Shown: positions 17,605 through 26,568 of the stretch, in pieces
How positions within the stretch are numbered: the first letter of the stretch is position 1
How the letters are laid out: every line of letters begins with the position of its first letter
Source: Paenibacillus kyungheensis
GTDB taxonomy: Bacteria; Bacillota; Bacilli; Paenibacillales; Paenibacillaceae
Length of the DNA: 64,000 nucleotides
NCBI RefSeq assembly: GCF_028606985.1
Contig: NZ_CP117416.1
Coordinates: 2,146,001 to 2,210,000, forward strand
Reading direction: 5' to 3'
Program-made: the position numbers and the translations under genes
The notes under the pieces: generated by a model
What the model saw: only the letters and a program-made list of their open reading frames with translations
Told to the model about the DNA's origin: nothing
Database searches by the model: none

Positions 17605-20268
17605 ATGGAATATTATCGTCAAGAAGCCGATCAAGTGCTACAGGATGTCGATAGTTCTACGCAAGGGTTATCTGGGCAAGAGGCTGAGAAGCGTATAGAA
17701 GCAGAAGGATATAATGAACTGAAAGGTAAAAAGAAAACACCGACATGGAAATTATTTTTAGAAAATTTTAAAGATCCGATGGTTATCGTATTATTAGTCG
17801 CTGTTACTGTACAACTGGTATTAGGGCAGTGGGTAGAATCGATTATTATTTTCTTTGTGTTAATACTGAACGCTATTATCAGTGTAGTACAGACGCGCAA
17901 AGCAGAAAGTTCTATAGATGCACTGAGGCAAATGTCTGCGCCTGAAGCCAAAGTAATTCGAGATGGTAAAAAGCAAAGTGTAGCAGCCAGAGAATTAGTT
18001 TGTGGAGATATTGTGTTACTGGAAGCTGGAGATTATGTACCGGCAGATGGACGATTACTAGAATCAGGCAGTCTCAAAGTCGATGAAGGTATGCTGACTG
18101 GAGAATCAGAAGCTGTAGACAAACATATTGATGTGATCGGTGCCGATGCACCTATTGGTGATCGCCGTAATATGGTTTTTAGCGGTTCACTTGTCGTCTA
18201 TGGGCGAGGTACAGTAGTGATTACAGGAACAGCATTGAATACCGAAATAGGTAAAATCGCTGGACTGATCGAAAGTGCAGAAGCCAAGCAGACTCCTTTA
18301 CAACGGAAGCTTGAAAGTTTTAGCAAAAAGTTAGGCATTTTTATTTTATTATTATGTATTGTGATCTTTGGCGTAGAAGCAGGACGGATCTGGTTTGCTA
18401 ATGAAGTGGTAGATATGACAGCAGCAATCTTAAATGCATTAATGTTCGCGGTGGCTGTAGCGGTAGCCGCTATTCCAGAAGCATTATCTTCGATTGTCAC
18501 GATTGTATTATCCGTAGGAACAAATAAAATGGCAAAACAGCATGCTATTATTCGCAAATTACCTGCTGTAGAATCGTTAGGTTCGACCAGTGTAATCTGT
18601 ACAGACAAAACAGGGACGTTAACACAAAATAAAATGACAGTTGTCGATTACTTTTTGCCAGATGGAAGTACTGACGATTTCCCTGATGATCCAGAACAAT
18701 GGTCAGAAGGAGAACGCCGATTACTGCATATTGCAGTATTATGTAATGACTCTAATATCAATGATGAAGGCAAAGAATTAGGTGACCCTACCGAAGTAGC
18801 ATTGATCGCTTTTAGTAATAAAAAGAATAAAAACTACAATGAGATTCGTGAACAATTTCCACGTGAAGGAGAAATTCCTTTTGATTCTGATCGCAAATTG
18901 ATGTCTACAATTCATACTTTTGATGATCAAAAAGCGATGTTAACCAAAGGTGGGCCAGACGTATTGATCGGTCGATGTACACAAGTATTTGTAGGGGATG
19001 AAGTTGTTCCGCTGACCGATGAAATTCGCAAGCGGATGCAGACTGCGAATGAAGACTTTTCCAATCGTGCATTACGTGTACTGGCTTATGGATATAAGAT
19101 TATACCGAATGAGCAGACTGAAGTTGGTATAGATGATGAACAGGAACTGATTCTGGTAGGATTGAGCGCTATGATCGATCCACCTCGTGAAGAAGTTGCC
19201 GGTTCGATTGCCGAATCCAAAAAGGCAGGTATTCGTACCGTTATGATTACCGGTGATCACAAAACAACAGCGCAAGCGATTGGCAGAGATATTGGTCTTA
19301 TGGACGATCAGGATATTGCTGTTACCGGTCAAGAACTGGATCAAATGTCTGAACAGGAGCTAGACAATCAATTAGAAAAAATCGCTGTCTATGCGCGTGT
19401 CTCTCCTGAAAATAAAATTAGAATCGTTCGTGCATGGCAGAAAAAAGGTAAAATTACAGCCATGACTGGTGATGGTGTAAATGATGCACCAGCACTCAAG
19501 CAAGCAGATATCGGAGTTGCGATGGGTAGTGGAACAGACGTAGCCAAAGACTCGGCAGCAATGATACTGACAGATGATAACTTTGTATCTATAGTTAATG
19601 CGGTCGGTGTAGGTAGAACCGTATTTGATAATATCAAAAAAGCGATAGCCTATCTATTTGCAGGCAATTTAGGCGCTATTATTGCTATTTTATTTGCATT
19701 ACTGATGGATTGGATCAATCCGTTTACAGCGATTCAATTGCTTTTTATTAACCTAGCGAATGATTCTTTACCAGCTATTGCATTAGGAATGGAAAAGGCA
19801 GAACCTGACGTGATGAGTCGGAAGCCACGAGATATCAATGAAGGTATTTTTGCAGGTGGAACGATGCAGGCTGTTATTACACGCGGTGCGCTGATCGGTA
19901 TTGCAGTGATTTTGTCGCAGTATATCGGCTTACAACATTCGCCGGAAATGAGTGTTGCTATGGCATTTACAACATTGATTTTAGCGAGAACATTCCAGAC
20001 TTTTGCTGCACGTTCTAATGTACAGACAGCATTTGGAGTAGGAATATTTAGCAACAAATATGTATTGGGAGCAGTAGCTCTATGTCTGTGTCTATATGGA
20101 GTCACATTACTTCCAGGCGTACGCGATATATTCTCTATTCCTGTAGAGTTTGGTGTACAGCAATGGGCTGTAGCTACAGGGCTTGCACTAGGAGCGGTAT
20201 TGTTAATGGAAGTAGCTAAATGGATACGTACTAGAGTAACGATGAAGCAACAAGTAACTTCGTCCTAA
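17605..20268 (+). CDS. P-type (P2A) Ca2+-transporting ATPase, YloB-like
   Basis: ATP-driven cation pump, 887 residues, normally exporting Ca2+. Phosphorylation site CTDKTGTLTQ (Asp334), TGES actuator loop (MLTGESEAV), hinge TGDGVNDAPALK, and about ten membrane segments. Ion-binding residues are mostly kept: Glu292 in AAIPEALSS (helix 4) and Asn716/Asp720 in FINLANDSLPA (helix 6; many members have Thr-Asp where this has Asn-Asp). ATG 17605 follows AGGAGTGGTGGA; the 25 earlier in-frame codons lack a site. B. subtilis YloB has similar length and is sporulation-linked. The helix-6 change leaves Mn2+ as an alternative cargo. Confidence 0.9.
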   Translation: MEYYRQEADQVLQDVDSSTQGLSGQEAEKRIEAEGYNELKGKKKTPTWKLFLENFKDPMVIVLLVAVTVQLVLGQWVESIIIFFVLILNAIISVVQTRKAESSIDALRQMSAPEAKVIRDGKKQSVAARELVCGDIVLLEAGDYVPADGRLLESGSLKVDEGMLTGESEAVDKHIDVIGADAPIGDRRNMVFSGSLVVYGRGTVVITGTALNTEIGKIAGLIESAEAKQTPLQRKLESFSKKLGIFILLLCIVIFGVEAGRIWFANEVVDMTAAILNALMFAVAVAVAAIPEALSSIVTIVLSVGTNKMAKQHAIIRKLPAVESLGSTSVICTDKTGTLTQNKMTVVDYFLPDGSTDDFPDDPEQWSEGERRLLHIAVLCNDSNINDEGKELGDPTEVALIAFSNKKNKNYNEIREQFPREGEIPFDSDRKLMSTIHTFDDQKAMLTKGGPDVLIGRCTQVFVGDEVVPLTDEIRKRMQTANEDFSNRALRVLAYGYKIIPNEQTEVGIDDEQELILVGLSAMIDPPREEVAGSIAESKKAGIRTVMITGDHKTTAQAIGRDIGLMDDQDIAVTGQELDQMSEQELDNQLEKIAVYARVSPENKIRIVRAWQKKGKITAMTGDGVNDAPALKQADIGVAMGSGTDVAKDSAAMILTDDNFVSIVNAVGVGRTVFDNIKKAIAYLFAGNLGAIIAILFALLMDWINPFTAIQLLFINLANDSLPAIALGMEKAEPDVMSRKPRDINEGIFAGGTMQAVITRGALIGIAVILSQYIGLQHSPEMSVAMAFTTLILARTFQTFAARSNVQTAFGVGIFSNKYVLGAVALCLCLYGVTLLPGVRDIFSIPVEFGVQQWAVATGLALGAVLLMEVAKWIRTRVTMKQQVTSS

Positions 20269-20303
20269 ACGTTAGAAATTACATTTCAAATGTAAAATAA
20301 CAG

Positions 20304-20353
20304 ATAAAAAACAGCCTGTGATCGAAGCAGATAAATGCTTGATCACAGGCTGT
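20304..20353 (-). terminator. Terminator of the small acidic gene (minus strand)
   Basis: Perfect 13-base stem ACAGCCTGTGATC (20311-20323) and complement (20341-20353), extended by AAGCA/TGCTT in the loop. The A-run at 20306-20311 gives a U-tail on the minus strand only, so it belongs to the gene at 20462-20623; it may also slow plus-strand transcription from the pump gene. Confidence 0.8.
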
Positions 20354-20461
20354 ATGTTGTAATAGTAGAGTAGATCTATATTTACTAATGATACTCTATA
20401 AAATCAAAATAGGATTGACTCTACCATATTCGATTTAGATTAAAAAGAGTTCTGACAAAGA

Positions 20462-20623
20462 TTACTCTTTCTCAGTTTTATCGTCATCTCCAGCTGCTTT
20501 TGGAGAAGGTTTGGCTGTCCATTCATCGGCTTGCGGTTCGATATTGGAGCCATCCTCTTTTCTCTTTTTCTCCATCAGTGTATCTTCTGAATGAGTTTCG
20601 GGTTGTTTGTTTTCTTCTGTCAT
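20462..20623 (-). CDS. Small, highly charged protein, 53 residues
   Basis: Starts MTEENKQPETHSEDTLMEKK and ends GDDDKTEKE. A near-ideal GAGGAGGAG lies 7 bases before ATG, and a strong terminator sits downstream at 20304-20353, so it is very probably real despite its size. The sequence is almost free of hydrophobic residues, rich in Glu, Lys, Asp and Pro, and probably disordered. No family recognised; similar small hydrophilic proteins in spore formers are often spore or stress proteins, which is only a guess. Confidence 0.72.
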   Translation of the reverse strand: MTEENKQPETHSEDTLMEKKRKEDGSNIEPQADEWTAKPSPKAAGDDDKTEKE

Positions 20624-20773
20624 GGTTAACTCCTCCTCGAAATGAAATCAGTATAGTGTTCCTTTTTATATATACCCGTTATCGCTTCGGACAAACATTG
20701 TTTTGGATTGGATTGTGATCGACTATGGATTCTGCCATAATAAAATTAGATGAATTATTGATATTCTTATTTA

Positions 20774-20787
20774 TGAAAGCGTTATAT
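20774..20787. promoter_or_regulatory. cre-like site before the oxidoreductase/SDR/ThuA operon
   Basis: TGAAAGCGTTATAT matches TGWAANCGNTNWCA except at the last two bases. It is 18 bases before the start codon and overlaps the leader, consistent with CcpA roadblock repression. Confidence 0.5.
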
Positions 20788-20805
20788 TTCTAAGGAGGAG
20801 ATCAG

Positions 20806-21966
20806 ATGAAAGATATACATATTGGTATGATTGGGTATAAATTTATGGGGAAAGCGCATAGTAATGCTTATCGCAGTCTGCCGATGTTTTTTCCACAAGC
20901 GACCAAGCCTCATATGTCTGTAATCTGTGGTCGGGATTCCAAGCAAGTAGAGCAAGCAGCAGAGCAACTTGGTTGGGCAGAGCATGTCACAGACTGGCAA
21001 GACTTAATCGCTCGTCCTAATATCGATCTGATTGATATTAATGCACCTAGTAATATGCACAAAGAAATTGCGTTAGCAGCAGTACAAGCGGGTAAACATA
21101 TCTTTTGTGAGAAGCCGTTAGCATTATCTCTTGCCGATTCGCGCGAAATGTTAGCAGCGGCGAAGCAAGCAGGCATTGTGCATATGATCGGGTTTAATTA
21201 TCGCTTCTCCCCGGCAGTACGTTTAGCGAAAAAGCTAGTCGATAGTGGACGGCTGGGCAAGATTCATCATTTTCGCGCCTGGTTCTTACAAGATTGGTTG
21301 CTTGATCCCCATTTCCCTTTAGTCTGGCGTCTACAAAAAGAAATTGCTGGCTCCGGGTCGCATGGTGATCTGGGTGCTCATTTAATAGATCTTGCTCATT
21401 ATTTAGTAGGCGATATGAAAGAAGTAATCGGTATGAGTGAGACTTTTATCAAGCAGCGACCGCTAGCTACTGAAATGACAGGGTTAAGTGCAAAAGGAAA
21501 TCAAGATGGCCCGCAAGGTGAAGTGACTGTTGATGATGCTACGTTATTTATGAGTCGATTTGTAAATGGAGCTTTAGGAAGTTTTGAAGCGACTCGATTT
21601 GCAGCAGGGCATCGTTCGACCAATTCATTTGAAATCAATGGAAGTCTGGGAAGTGTAAAATTTGATTTTGAACGGATGAATGAATTGGAAGTTTATTTCA
21701 CCTCTGATGAAGCAGATACACAGGGATTCCGCCGGGTAGTAGCGACAGATGCTGTACATGATTATATGGATGCATGGTGGCCACCCGGACATACGATTGG
21801 ATTTGAACATACGTTTATTCATGAAATGTTAGAACTGATGAATGCTATTACAGAAGAACGACAAGCTTCACCGAATTTTGAAGATGGGGTGAAATGTCAG
21901 GCGGTATTAGAAGCGGTTGAGCGTTCGATAGAAGAACGTCGCTGGATCGATATCGCCGATATGTAA
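20806..21966 (+). CDS. Gfo/Idh/MocA-family NAD(P)-dependent oxidoreductase
   Basis: 386 residues, two-domain sugar or polyol dehydrogenase. N-terminal Rossmann fold begins IHIGMIGYKFMGKAHSNAY; the family EKP motif is in IFCEKPLALS (Lys as catalytic base candidate), and GGxxxD/H-like GSGSHGDLGAHLIDLA carries the second active-site histidine. AAGGAGGAG lies 7 bases before ATG. First of three genes with an SDR and a ThuA-like protein, an arrangement typical of keto-sugar or inositol-like catabolism. The substrate cannot be read. The upstream cre-like site suggests catabolite control. Confidence 0.9.
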   Translation: MKDIHIGMIGYKFMGKAHSNAYRSLPMFFPQATKPHMSVICGRDSKQVEQAAEQLGWAEHVTDWQDLIARPNIDLIDINAPSNMHKEIALAAVQAGKHIFCEKPLALSLADSREMLAAAKQAGIVHMIGFNYRFSPAVRLAKKLVDSGRLGKIHHFRAWFLQDWLLDPHFPLVWRLQKEIAGSGSHGDLGAHLIDLAHYLVGDMKEVIGMSETFIKQRPLATEMTGLSAKGNQDGPQGEVTVDDATLFMSRFVNGALGSFEATRFAAGHRSTNSFEINGSLGSVKFDFERMNELEVYFTSDEADTQGFRRVVATDAVHDYMDAWWPPGHTIGFEHTFIHEMLELMNAITEERQASPNFEDGVKCQAVLEAVERSIEERRWIDIADM

Positions 21967-22017
21967 CGCAATGTCAGTCAAGTAACAAAAGATAGCGATA
22001 TAAAGGAGGGACATTCA

Positions 22018-22962
22018 ATGACTACACACTGGGATGAATCACAAGTGCCAGACATGCAAGGCAAAACAATCGTGATTACAGGCGCAAATAGTGGTATCGG
22101 TTATGAAGCCGCTACTATACTGGCTGGTCGGGGCGCAGAGATTGTGATGGCTGTACGCAATTATGAAAAAGGTCAAAAAGCACTTCAAGCGATTCAGAAT
22201 GTTCATCCAAGCGCCAAATTACAATTGATGCGTCTAGATCTGAGCGAGTTAGCGAGTATTCGTCATTTTGCAGAAGAGTTCAGACAAAATCATCATCAAT
22301 TATCGATTTTGATCAATAATGCAGGTGTGATGATGCCTCCTTATAGCCGTACACAGGATGGATTTGAATTGCAATTTGGTAGCAATCATTTAGGGCATTT
22401 TGCATTGACTGGCTTATTATTACCTCAATTGTTAGCTACACCTCATGCTCGTATTGTGACGTTAAGTAGTATAGCGGCGTATGCAGGCAAGATTGATTTT
22501 GATAATTTGGATGGTAGCAAAGGTTATCGTTCTTTCAAATTTTATAGTCAAAGCAAGCTTGCAAATATGTTATTTGCTCGCGAATTACAGTTGCGTCTAG
22601 CCCAGAATCAAGTCGATACGATTAGTGTTGCTTGCCATCCCGGATTCACGCATACTAATCTGGCTTCACGCGGTTCAGGCAAGCCAGTCAGTGGCATATT
22701 TGGACTGTTATCTCGTTCATTTGGACAAAAAGCTTTGATGGGCGCATTGCCTACATTGTATGCGGCAACCTCTCCAACTATTCATGGCGGAGAATATGTA
22801 GGACCGGATGGCAAAGGTGGACGTAAAGGATACCCCAAATTAGATGATCATATTGATAAGCTGTATCAAGCGGATATTTCTCAGCGATTATGGACAATAT
22901 CTGAATCGTTAACAGGCGTTCAGTATGAATGGAAGCAACCTGAATTTGCAACACTGTCTTAA
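22018..22962 (+). CDS. Short-chain dehydrogenase/reductase (retinol dehydrogenase-like)
   Basis: 314 residues. NAD(P) motif TGANSGIGYE (about residues 21-30), NNAG at about 100-103, catalytic Ser in TLSSIAAY and the Y-x-x-x-K in FYSQSKLANMLFA. Two features, the long C-terminal part and HLGHFALTGLLL, are typical of the SDR branch related to retinol and protochlorophyllide reductases. AAAGGAGGG lies before ATG, 51 bases after the oxidoreductase. As part of the three-gene operon it may act on the same carbohydrate, but this branch also reduces many aldehydes and ketones. Confidence 0.88.
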   Translation: MTTHWDESQVPDMQGKTIVITGANSGIGYEAATILAGRGAEIVMAVRNYEKGQKALQAIQNVHPSAKLQLMRLDLSELASIRHFAEEFRQNHHQLSILINNAGVMMPPYSRTQDGFELQFGSNHLGHFALTGLLLPQLLATPHARIVTLSSIAAYAGKIDFDNLDGSKGYRSFKFYSQSKLANMLFARELQLRLAQNQVDTISVACHPGFTHTNLASRGSGKPVSGIFGLLSRSFGQKALMGALPTLYAATSPTIHGGEYVGPDGKGGRKGYPKLDDHIDKLYQADISQRLWTISESLTGVQYEWKQPEFATLS

Positions 22963-23001
22963 TTTTGGCACGATCCATTAGACGACTAAGGAGTGTTAAA
23001 G

Positions 23002-23724
23002 ATGAGAAAAGCATTGATTGTATGGGGTGGCTGGGATGGACATGAGCCAGAACAAGTCTCCCGAATATTCGCAGATGTGCTACAGGAAGCCTCATTTGAG
23101 GTAGAGCTTGCTAATGATCTAGAAGCATTTAGAGACGCAGATAAATTACTTGGACTTGATCTCATTGTACCGGTATGGACAATGGATGATATTGAACAAG
23201 AATTAGTGGATCATGTCTCTGCTGCGGTACAACAAGGTACAGGGCTTGCTGGTTGTCATGGAGGAATGTGCGATGCTTTTCGTAAAAATGTCGATTGGCA
23301 GTTCATGACAGGTGGTCAATGGGTTGCTCATCCGGGAAATGATGGAGTAGAATATACCGTTAATATCAAATCAAGTTCCAGTCCGCTTGTCGAAGGGATT
23401 GCCGATTTTCAAGTGACATCAGAGCAATATTATCTGCATATTGATCCTGCAGTAGAAGTGTTAGCGACAACTACATTTCCAATCGTAGACGGGCCACATC
23501 GACTTAACGGTCAGGTACAGATGCCTGTGGCTTGGACCAAACGATGGGGTGTAGGAAGAGTATATTACAATTCGCTCGGTCATCATGCGGATATTGTAGG
23601 TATGCCGCCTGTCAAAGAAATGATGCGTCGTGGATTACTATGGGTAGCAGATGGCAAAACAAAAGCAAATGCAGACACCAATACTACAGGTCAATTGTAT
23701 TCAGGTATGGCAGATAGTCAGTAA
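23002..23724 (+). CDS. ThuA-like domain protein
   Basis: 240 residues with the class I glutamine amidotransferase-like ThuA fold (trehalose utilisation family). Blocks: ALIVWGGWDGHEP at the N-terminus, GLAGCHGGMCDAFR where amidotransferases have their nucleophile elbow, FMTGGQWVAHPG, and the C-terminal WTKRWGVGRVYYNSLGHH. Some members take part in conversion of keto-sugars made by Gfo/Idh/MocA dehydrogenases, matching the genes upstream. AAGGAG is 8 bases before ATG 23002; a GTG nine bases earlier lies on the ribosome site and is not used. Ends with a structured terminator. Confidence 0.87.
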   Translation: MRKALIVWGGWDGHEPEQVSRIFADVLQEASFEVELANDLEAFRDADKLLGLDLIVPVWTMDDIEQELVDHVSAAVQQGTGLAGCHGGMCDAFRKNVDWQFMTGGQWVAHPGNDGVEYTVNIKSSSSPLVEGIADFQVTSEQYYLHIDPAVEVLATTTFPIVDGPHRLNGQVQMPVAWTKRWGVGRVYYNSLGHHADIVGMPPVKEMMRRGLLWVADGKTKANADTNTTGQLYSGMADSQ

Positions 23725-23796
23725 ACGCTGTAGTAATATGCAAGGAAGCATTATTAATCAATAAAATAGATGTACCAAATTTATAATAATATTATG

Positions 23797-23877
23797 AAGC
23801 CATTGTAGAAGGTGCTTGATCAGCATATTACTCTATTTATGTTAAGAGCAATAACTGACGCACATACAATGGCTTTT
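23797..23877 (+). terminator. Long structured terminator after the ThuA operon
   Basis: AAGCCATTGT (23797-23806) pairs with ACAATGGCTT (23866-23875) followed by TTTT. Inside, GTGCTTGATCAG faces CTGACGCAC, giving a second stem. It is unusually long for an intrinsic terminator. Confidence 0.75.
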
Positions 23878-23938
23878 TATCTGCAAATCGATTATAAAGG
23901 AATCTTTATTATATTGGTTTATTTTCTGTAATATTTTG

Positions 23939-23952
23939 AGTAAGCGTTAACA
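23939..23952. promoter_or_regulatory. cre site upstream of the rhamnose locus
   Basis: AGTAAGCGTTAACA matches cre TGWAANCGNTNWCA except for the first base. It lies about 40 bases upstream of the -35 box of the rhaEW promoter, an upstream position that is less usual for simple repression. Confidence 0.62.
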
Positions 23953-23989
23953 AAATGAATTTAAAATCCGTTTATTTTTGTTTTATAAC

Positions 23990-24018
23990 TTTTCAAACGT
24001 ATTCAAAGATGATATACT
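23990..24018 (+). promoter_or_regulatory. Promoter of rhaEW
   Basis: TTTTCA (23990-23995), 17-base spacer, TATACT (24013-24018). The spacer contains the first copy of the direct repeat proposed as RhaR operator. Confidence 0.55.
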
Positions 24019-24047
24019 CCTATCAAAGCAAAACAAACATATTCAAA
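23994..24047. promoter_or_regulatory. Direct-repeat operator, probable RhaR (DeoR) target
   Basis: CAAACGTATTCAAA (23994-24007) and CAAACATATTCAAA (24034-24047) are identical at 13 of 14 bases and 40 bases apart, flanking the -10 box and start region of rhaEW. DeoR-family repressors commonly bind spaced direct repeats, and a DeoR gene is in the locus at 29515. Confidence 0.6.
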
Positions 24048-24084
24048 TCATTATCCAAACTTTATAAATCAATGGAGGAATATC

Positions 24085-26154
24085 ATGATACCGAATCAGT
24101 GGAACACACAGCAGGTTGCAGACATAAAAGAAGGTGTAGATCAACTGGTGTATCGCTCTAACCTGATTGGCTCAGATCGTCGTGTATGTAACTGGGGTGG
24201 CGGAAATACCTCTAGTAAAGAAATCACTACCGATTTTCGAGGTCGTGAGATTGAAGTGATGTATGTAAAAGGTAGCGGTTCTGATCTGGCATCGATGGAA
24301 GCCAAGCATTTTACAGGATTACGACTTGATGATATTCGTCCATTATTTGAAAAAGAAGAGATGCCTGATGATGAAATGGTTGCTTATCTTGCGAATTGTA
24401 TGATTGATGCCAAAGCACCTCGTCCATCGATTGAGACATTACTGCATGCCTTTTTACCATTTAAACATGTGGATCATACCCATCCTGATTCGATTATTAG
24501 TCTGTGTTGTGCAGATAATGGTCGAGAAATTGCTAAAGAAATTTTTGGAGATACGTTTGTATGGGTTCCTTATATTCGTCCGGGCTTCACATTATCTAAA
24601 ATGATCGCTCAAGGCGTACTGGATCATCCAAATGCTGAACTGGTATTGATGGAAAAGCATGGTCTGGTCACATGGGGAGAAACACAGGAAGAATGTTATG
24701 CCAAAACAATCGAAATGATTAACAAAGCAGCTCTATATATCGAGCAAAAAGCATCAGAACAACCTTTATTTGGCGGCGAAAAAGTGCAGTCGCTTGAGAG
24801 CAATACACGTCATGAACTGGTAGCTCACATTATGCCAGCAGTTCGCGGAGCAGTCAGTGACAGTAAACGCATGATTTTAACTTTTGATGATGCAGAAGAT
24901 GTACTTTCTTTTGTAAACGCCAACGATTCTCACTCTTTATCTCAAGTAGGAGCAGCTTGTCCCGATCATCTTGTACATACCAAAATGACACCACTATTTA
25001 TTGATTGGACACCAAGCGCTGAGGACAGTGAAGGACTCAAACAAGCTGTTATCCAAGGAATTGACGATTACAAAAAGAAATACCAAGCTTATTTTGAACA
25101 GAATGCACATGAAGGCGATGTGATGTTTGAAGCCGCTCCGCGTGTTATCTTAATTCCAGGAATCGGCATGATCAATACTGGCAAAAGTCATGCAATGTCT
25201 TTGGTAAGTGGAGCACTCTATCATCGTGCGATTGCAGTAATGCGTGGAGCCACTTCACTTGGACAATTTGTGTCCCTAAGTGAATCAGAATCATATAATG
25301 TAGAGTACTGGCCTTTGGAATTGTACAAATTATCACTTGCTCCTGCGGAAACAGAGTTCTCACGTCAGATTGCTTTGATTACAGGTGGAGCAGGAGGAAT
25401 CGGCAGTGAAACGGCTCGTCGCCTTGTAAGCGAAGGCGCGCATGTAGTATTGGCAGACTTGAACTTAGAAGGTGCGCAAAAAGTAGCCGATGAAATCAAT
25501 CAACAATACGGACCACATCGTGCTTTAGCAGTACAAATGGACGTAACAAGCGAAGAGCAAGTGTCACAAGCCTATGCTCAGACAGCAATCCATTACGGTG
25601 GAATCGATATTATTGTGAACAACGCAGGGCTTGCCACTTCTAGTAAATTTGAAGAGACAACGCTTAAAGAATGGAATCTGAATATGAATGTATTGGGCAC
25701 AGGTTATTTCTTAGTTGCCCGCGAAGCATTCAAAATAATGAAAGAACAAGCACTAGGCGGAAGCATGGTATTTATTGGTTCCAAAAATTCGATCTATGCA
25801 GGAAAAAGTGTAACTGCTTATAGCTCTGCCAAAGCATTGGAAGCTCATCTTGCCCGCTGTATCGCCGCAGAAGGTGGAGAATACGGTATTCGTGTCAATA
25901 CGATATTGCCAGATGCTATTTTACAAGGATCAGCCATCTGGAATTCCAACTGGCGCAATGAACGTGCTGCCGCATACGGCATCGAACCCGATCAATTAGA
26001 AGAACATTACCGCAAACGCACCACATTGCTCGTCAATATTTATCCAAAAGATATCGCCGAAGGCATCGCATTCTTTGCTTCATCCAAAGCCGAAAAAACA
26101 ACCGGCTGTATGCTAACCATCGACGGCGGCGTCCCAGCCGCATTTACCCGATAA
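24085..26154 (+). CDS. rhaEW: Bifunctional rhamnulose-1-phosphate aldolase / lactaldehyde dehydrogenase
   Basis: 689 residues in two parts. About 1-420: class II aldolase/adducin domain, with metal histidines in KHVDHTHPDSI and LMEKHGLVTWG; it splits L-rhamnulose-1-phosphate to dihydroxyacetone phosphate and L-lactaldehyde. About 430-689: SDR domain with TGGAGGIGSE at 433, NNAG near 512 and the Tyr579-x-x-x-Lys583 pair, which oxidises lactaldehyde to L-lactate. This fusion corresponds to B. subtilis RhaEW (YuxG). TGGAGG lies 9 bases before ATG. Promoter, cre site and direct-repeat operator are immediately upstream; rhaA follows after 650 bases of non-coding DNA. Confidence 0.95.
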   Translation: MIPNQWNTQQVADIKEGVDQLVYRSNLIGSDRRVCNWGGGNTSSKEITTDFRGREIEVMYVKGSGSDLASMEAKHFTGLRLDDIRPLFEKEEMPDDEMVAYLANCMIDAKAPRPSIETLLHAFLPFKHVDHTHPDSIISLCCADNGREIAKEIFGDTFVWVPYIRPGFTLSKMIAQGVLDHPNAELVLMEKHGLVTWGETQEECYAKTIEMINKAALYIEQKASEQPLFGGEKVQSLESNTRHELVAHIMPAVRGAVSDSKRMILTFDDAEDVLSFVNANDSHSLSQVGAACPDHLVHTKMTPLFIDWTPSAEDSEGLKQAVIQGIDDYKKKYQAYFEQNAHEGDVMFEAAPRVILIPGIGMINTGKSHAMSLVSGALYHRAIAVMRGATSLGQFVSLSESESYNVEYWPLELYKLSLAPAETEFSRQIALITGGAGGIGSETARRLVSEGAHVVLADLNLEGAQKVADEINQQYGPHRALAVQMDVTSEEQVSQAYAQTAIHYGGIDIIVNNAGLATSSKFEETTLKEWNLNMNVLGTGYFLVAREAFKIMKEQALGGSMVFIGSKNSIYAGKSVTAYSSAKALEAHLARCIAAEGGEYGIRVNTILPDAILQGSAIWNSNWRNERAAAYGIEPDQLEEHYRKRTTLLVNIYPKDIAEGIAFFASSKAEKTTGCMLTIDGGVPAAFTR

Positions 26155-26362
26155 TCTTTGTTAGAAAGAAATAGAAGATACTAAACAAAAGCAATAAAAA
26201 TTACAATACAAAATACAAAACAAATCACAACTATCAATAAACTCATTTCTATTATTCAACAATAGGTATAATATGGAAATCATAAATCATCTATATCATA
26301 AGAATTCTTTACTCACACTTATTATCATCATTGCATCCCGATCATAATGATTAAAAAATAGC

Positions 26363-26410
26363 CAAAATCAAAATCAAAATCAAACTCAAACTCAAAATCA
26401 AGATCAAGAT
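26363..26410. repeat. Tandem hexamer repeat, 8 copies of CAARMT-type unit
   Basis: Eight uninterrupted hexamers: CAAAAT three times, CAAACT twice, CAAAAT, CAAGAT twice. The surrounding 26160-26450 stretch is a purine-poor-in-G, A-rich strand (few G) with no coding sense. Degenerate short tandem array in the gap between rhaEW and rhaA. Confidence 0.85.
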
Positions 26411-26568
26411 CAAAAAAACAAAAAACAAAAATATAAAATTAATCAGATAATCATTCCAATGATTAAATGAACATCCTATGCTAAAAAAGTACTCCAAACA
26501 CTCTAGATGATCTCCCAATAAAGTAACATTAGCTACCCGAAAACCTAACCTTTAAAATCTTCACTTGA

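Noticed and set aside
26363-26410. CRISPR array
   Set aside because: Units are six bases and contiguous, with no spacers or cas genes.
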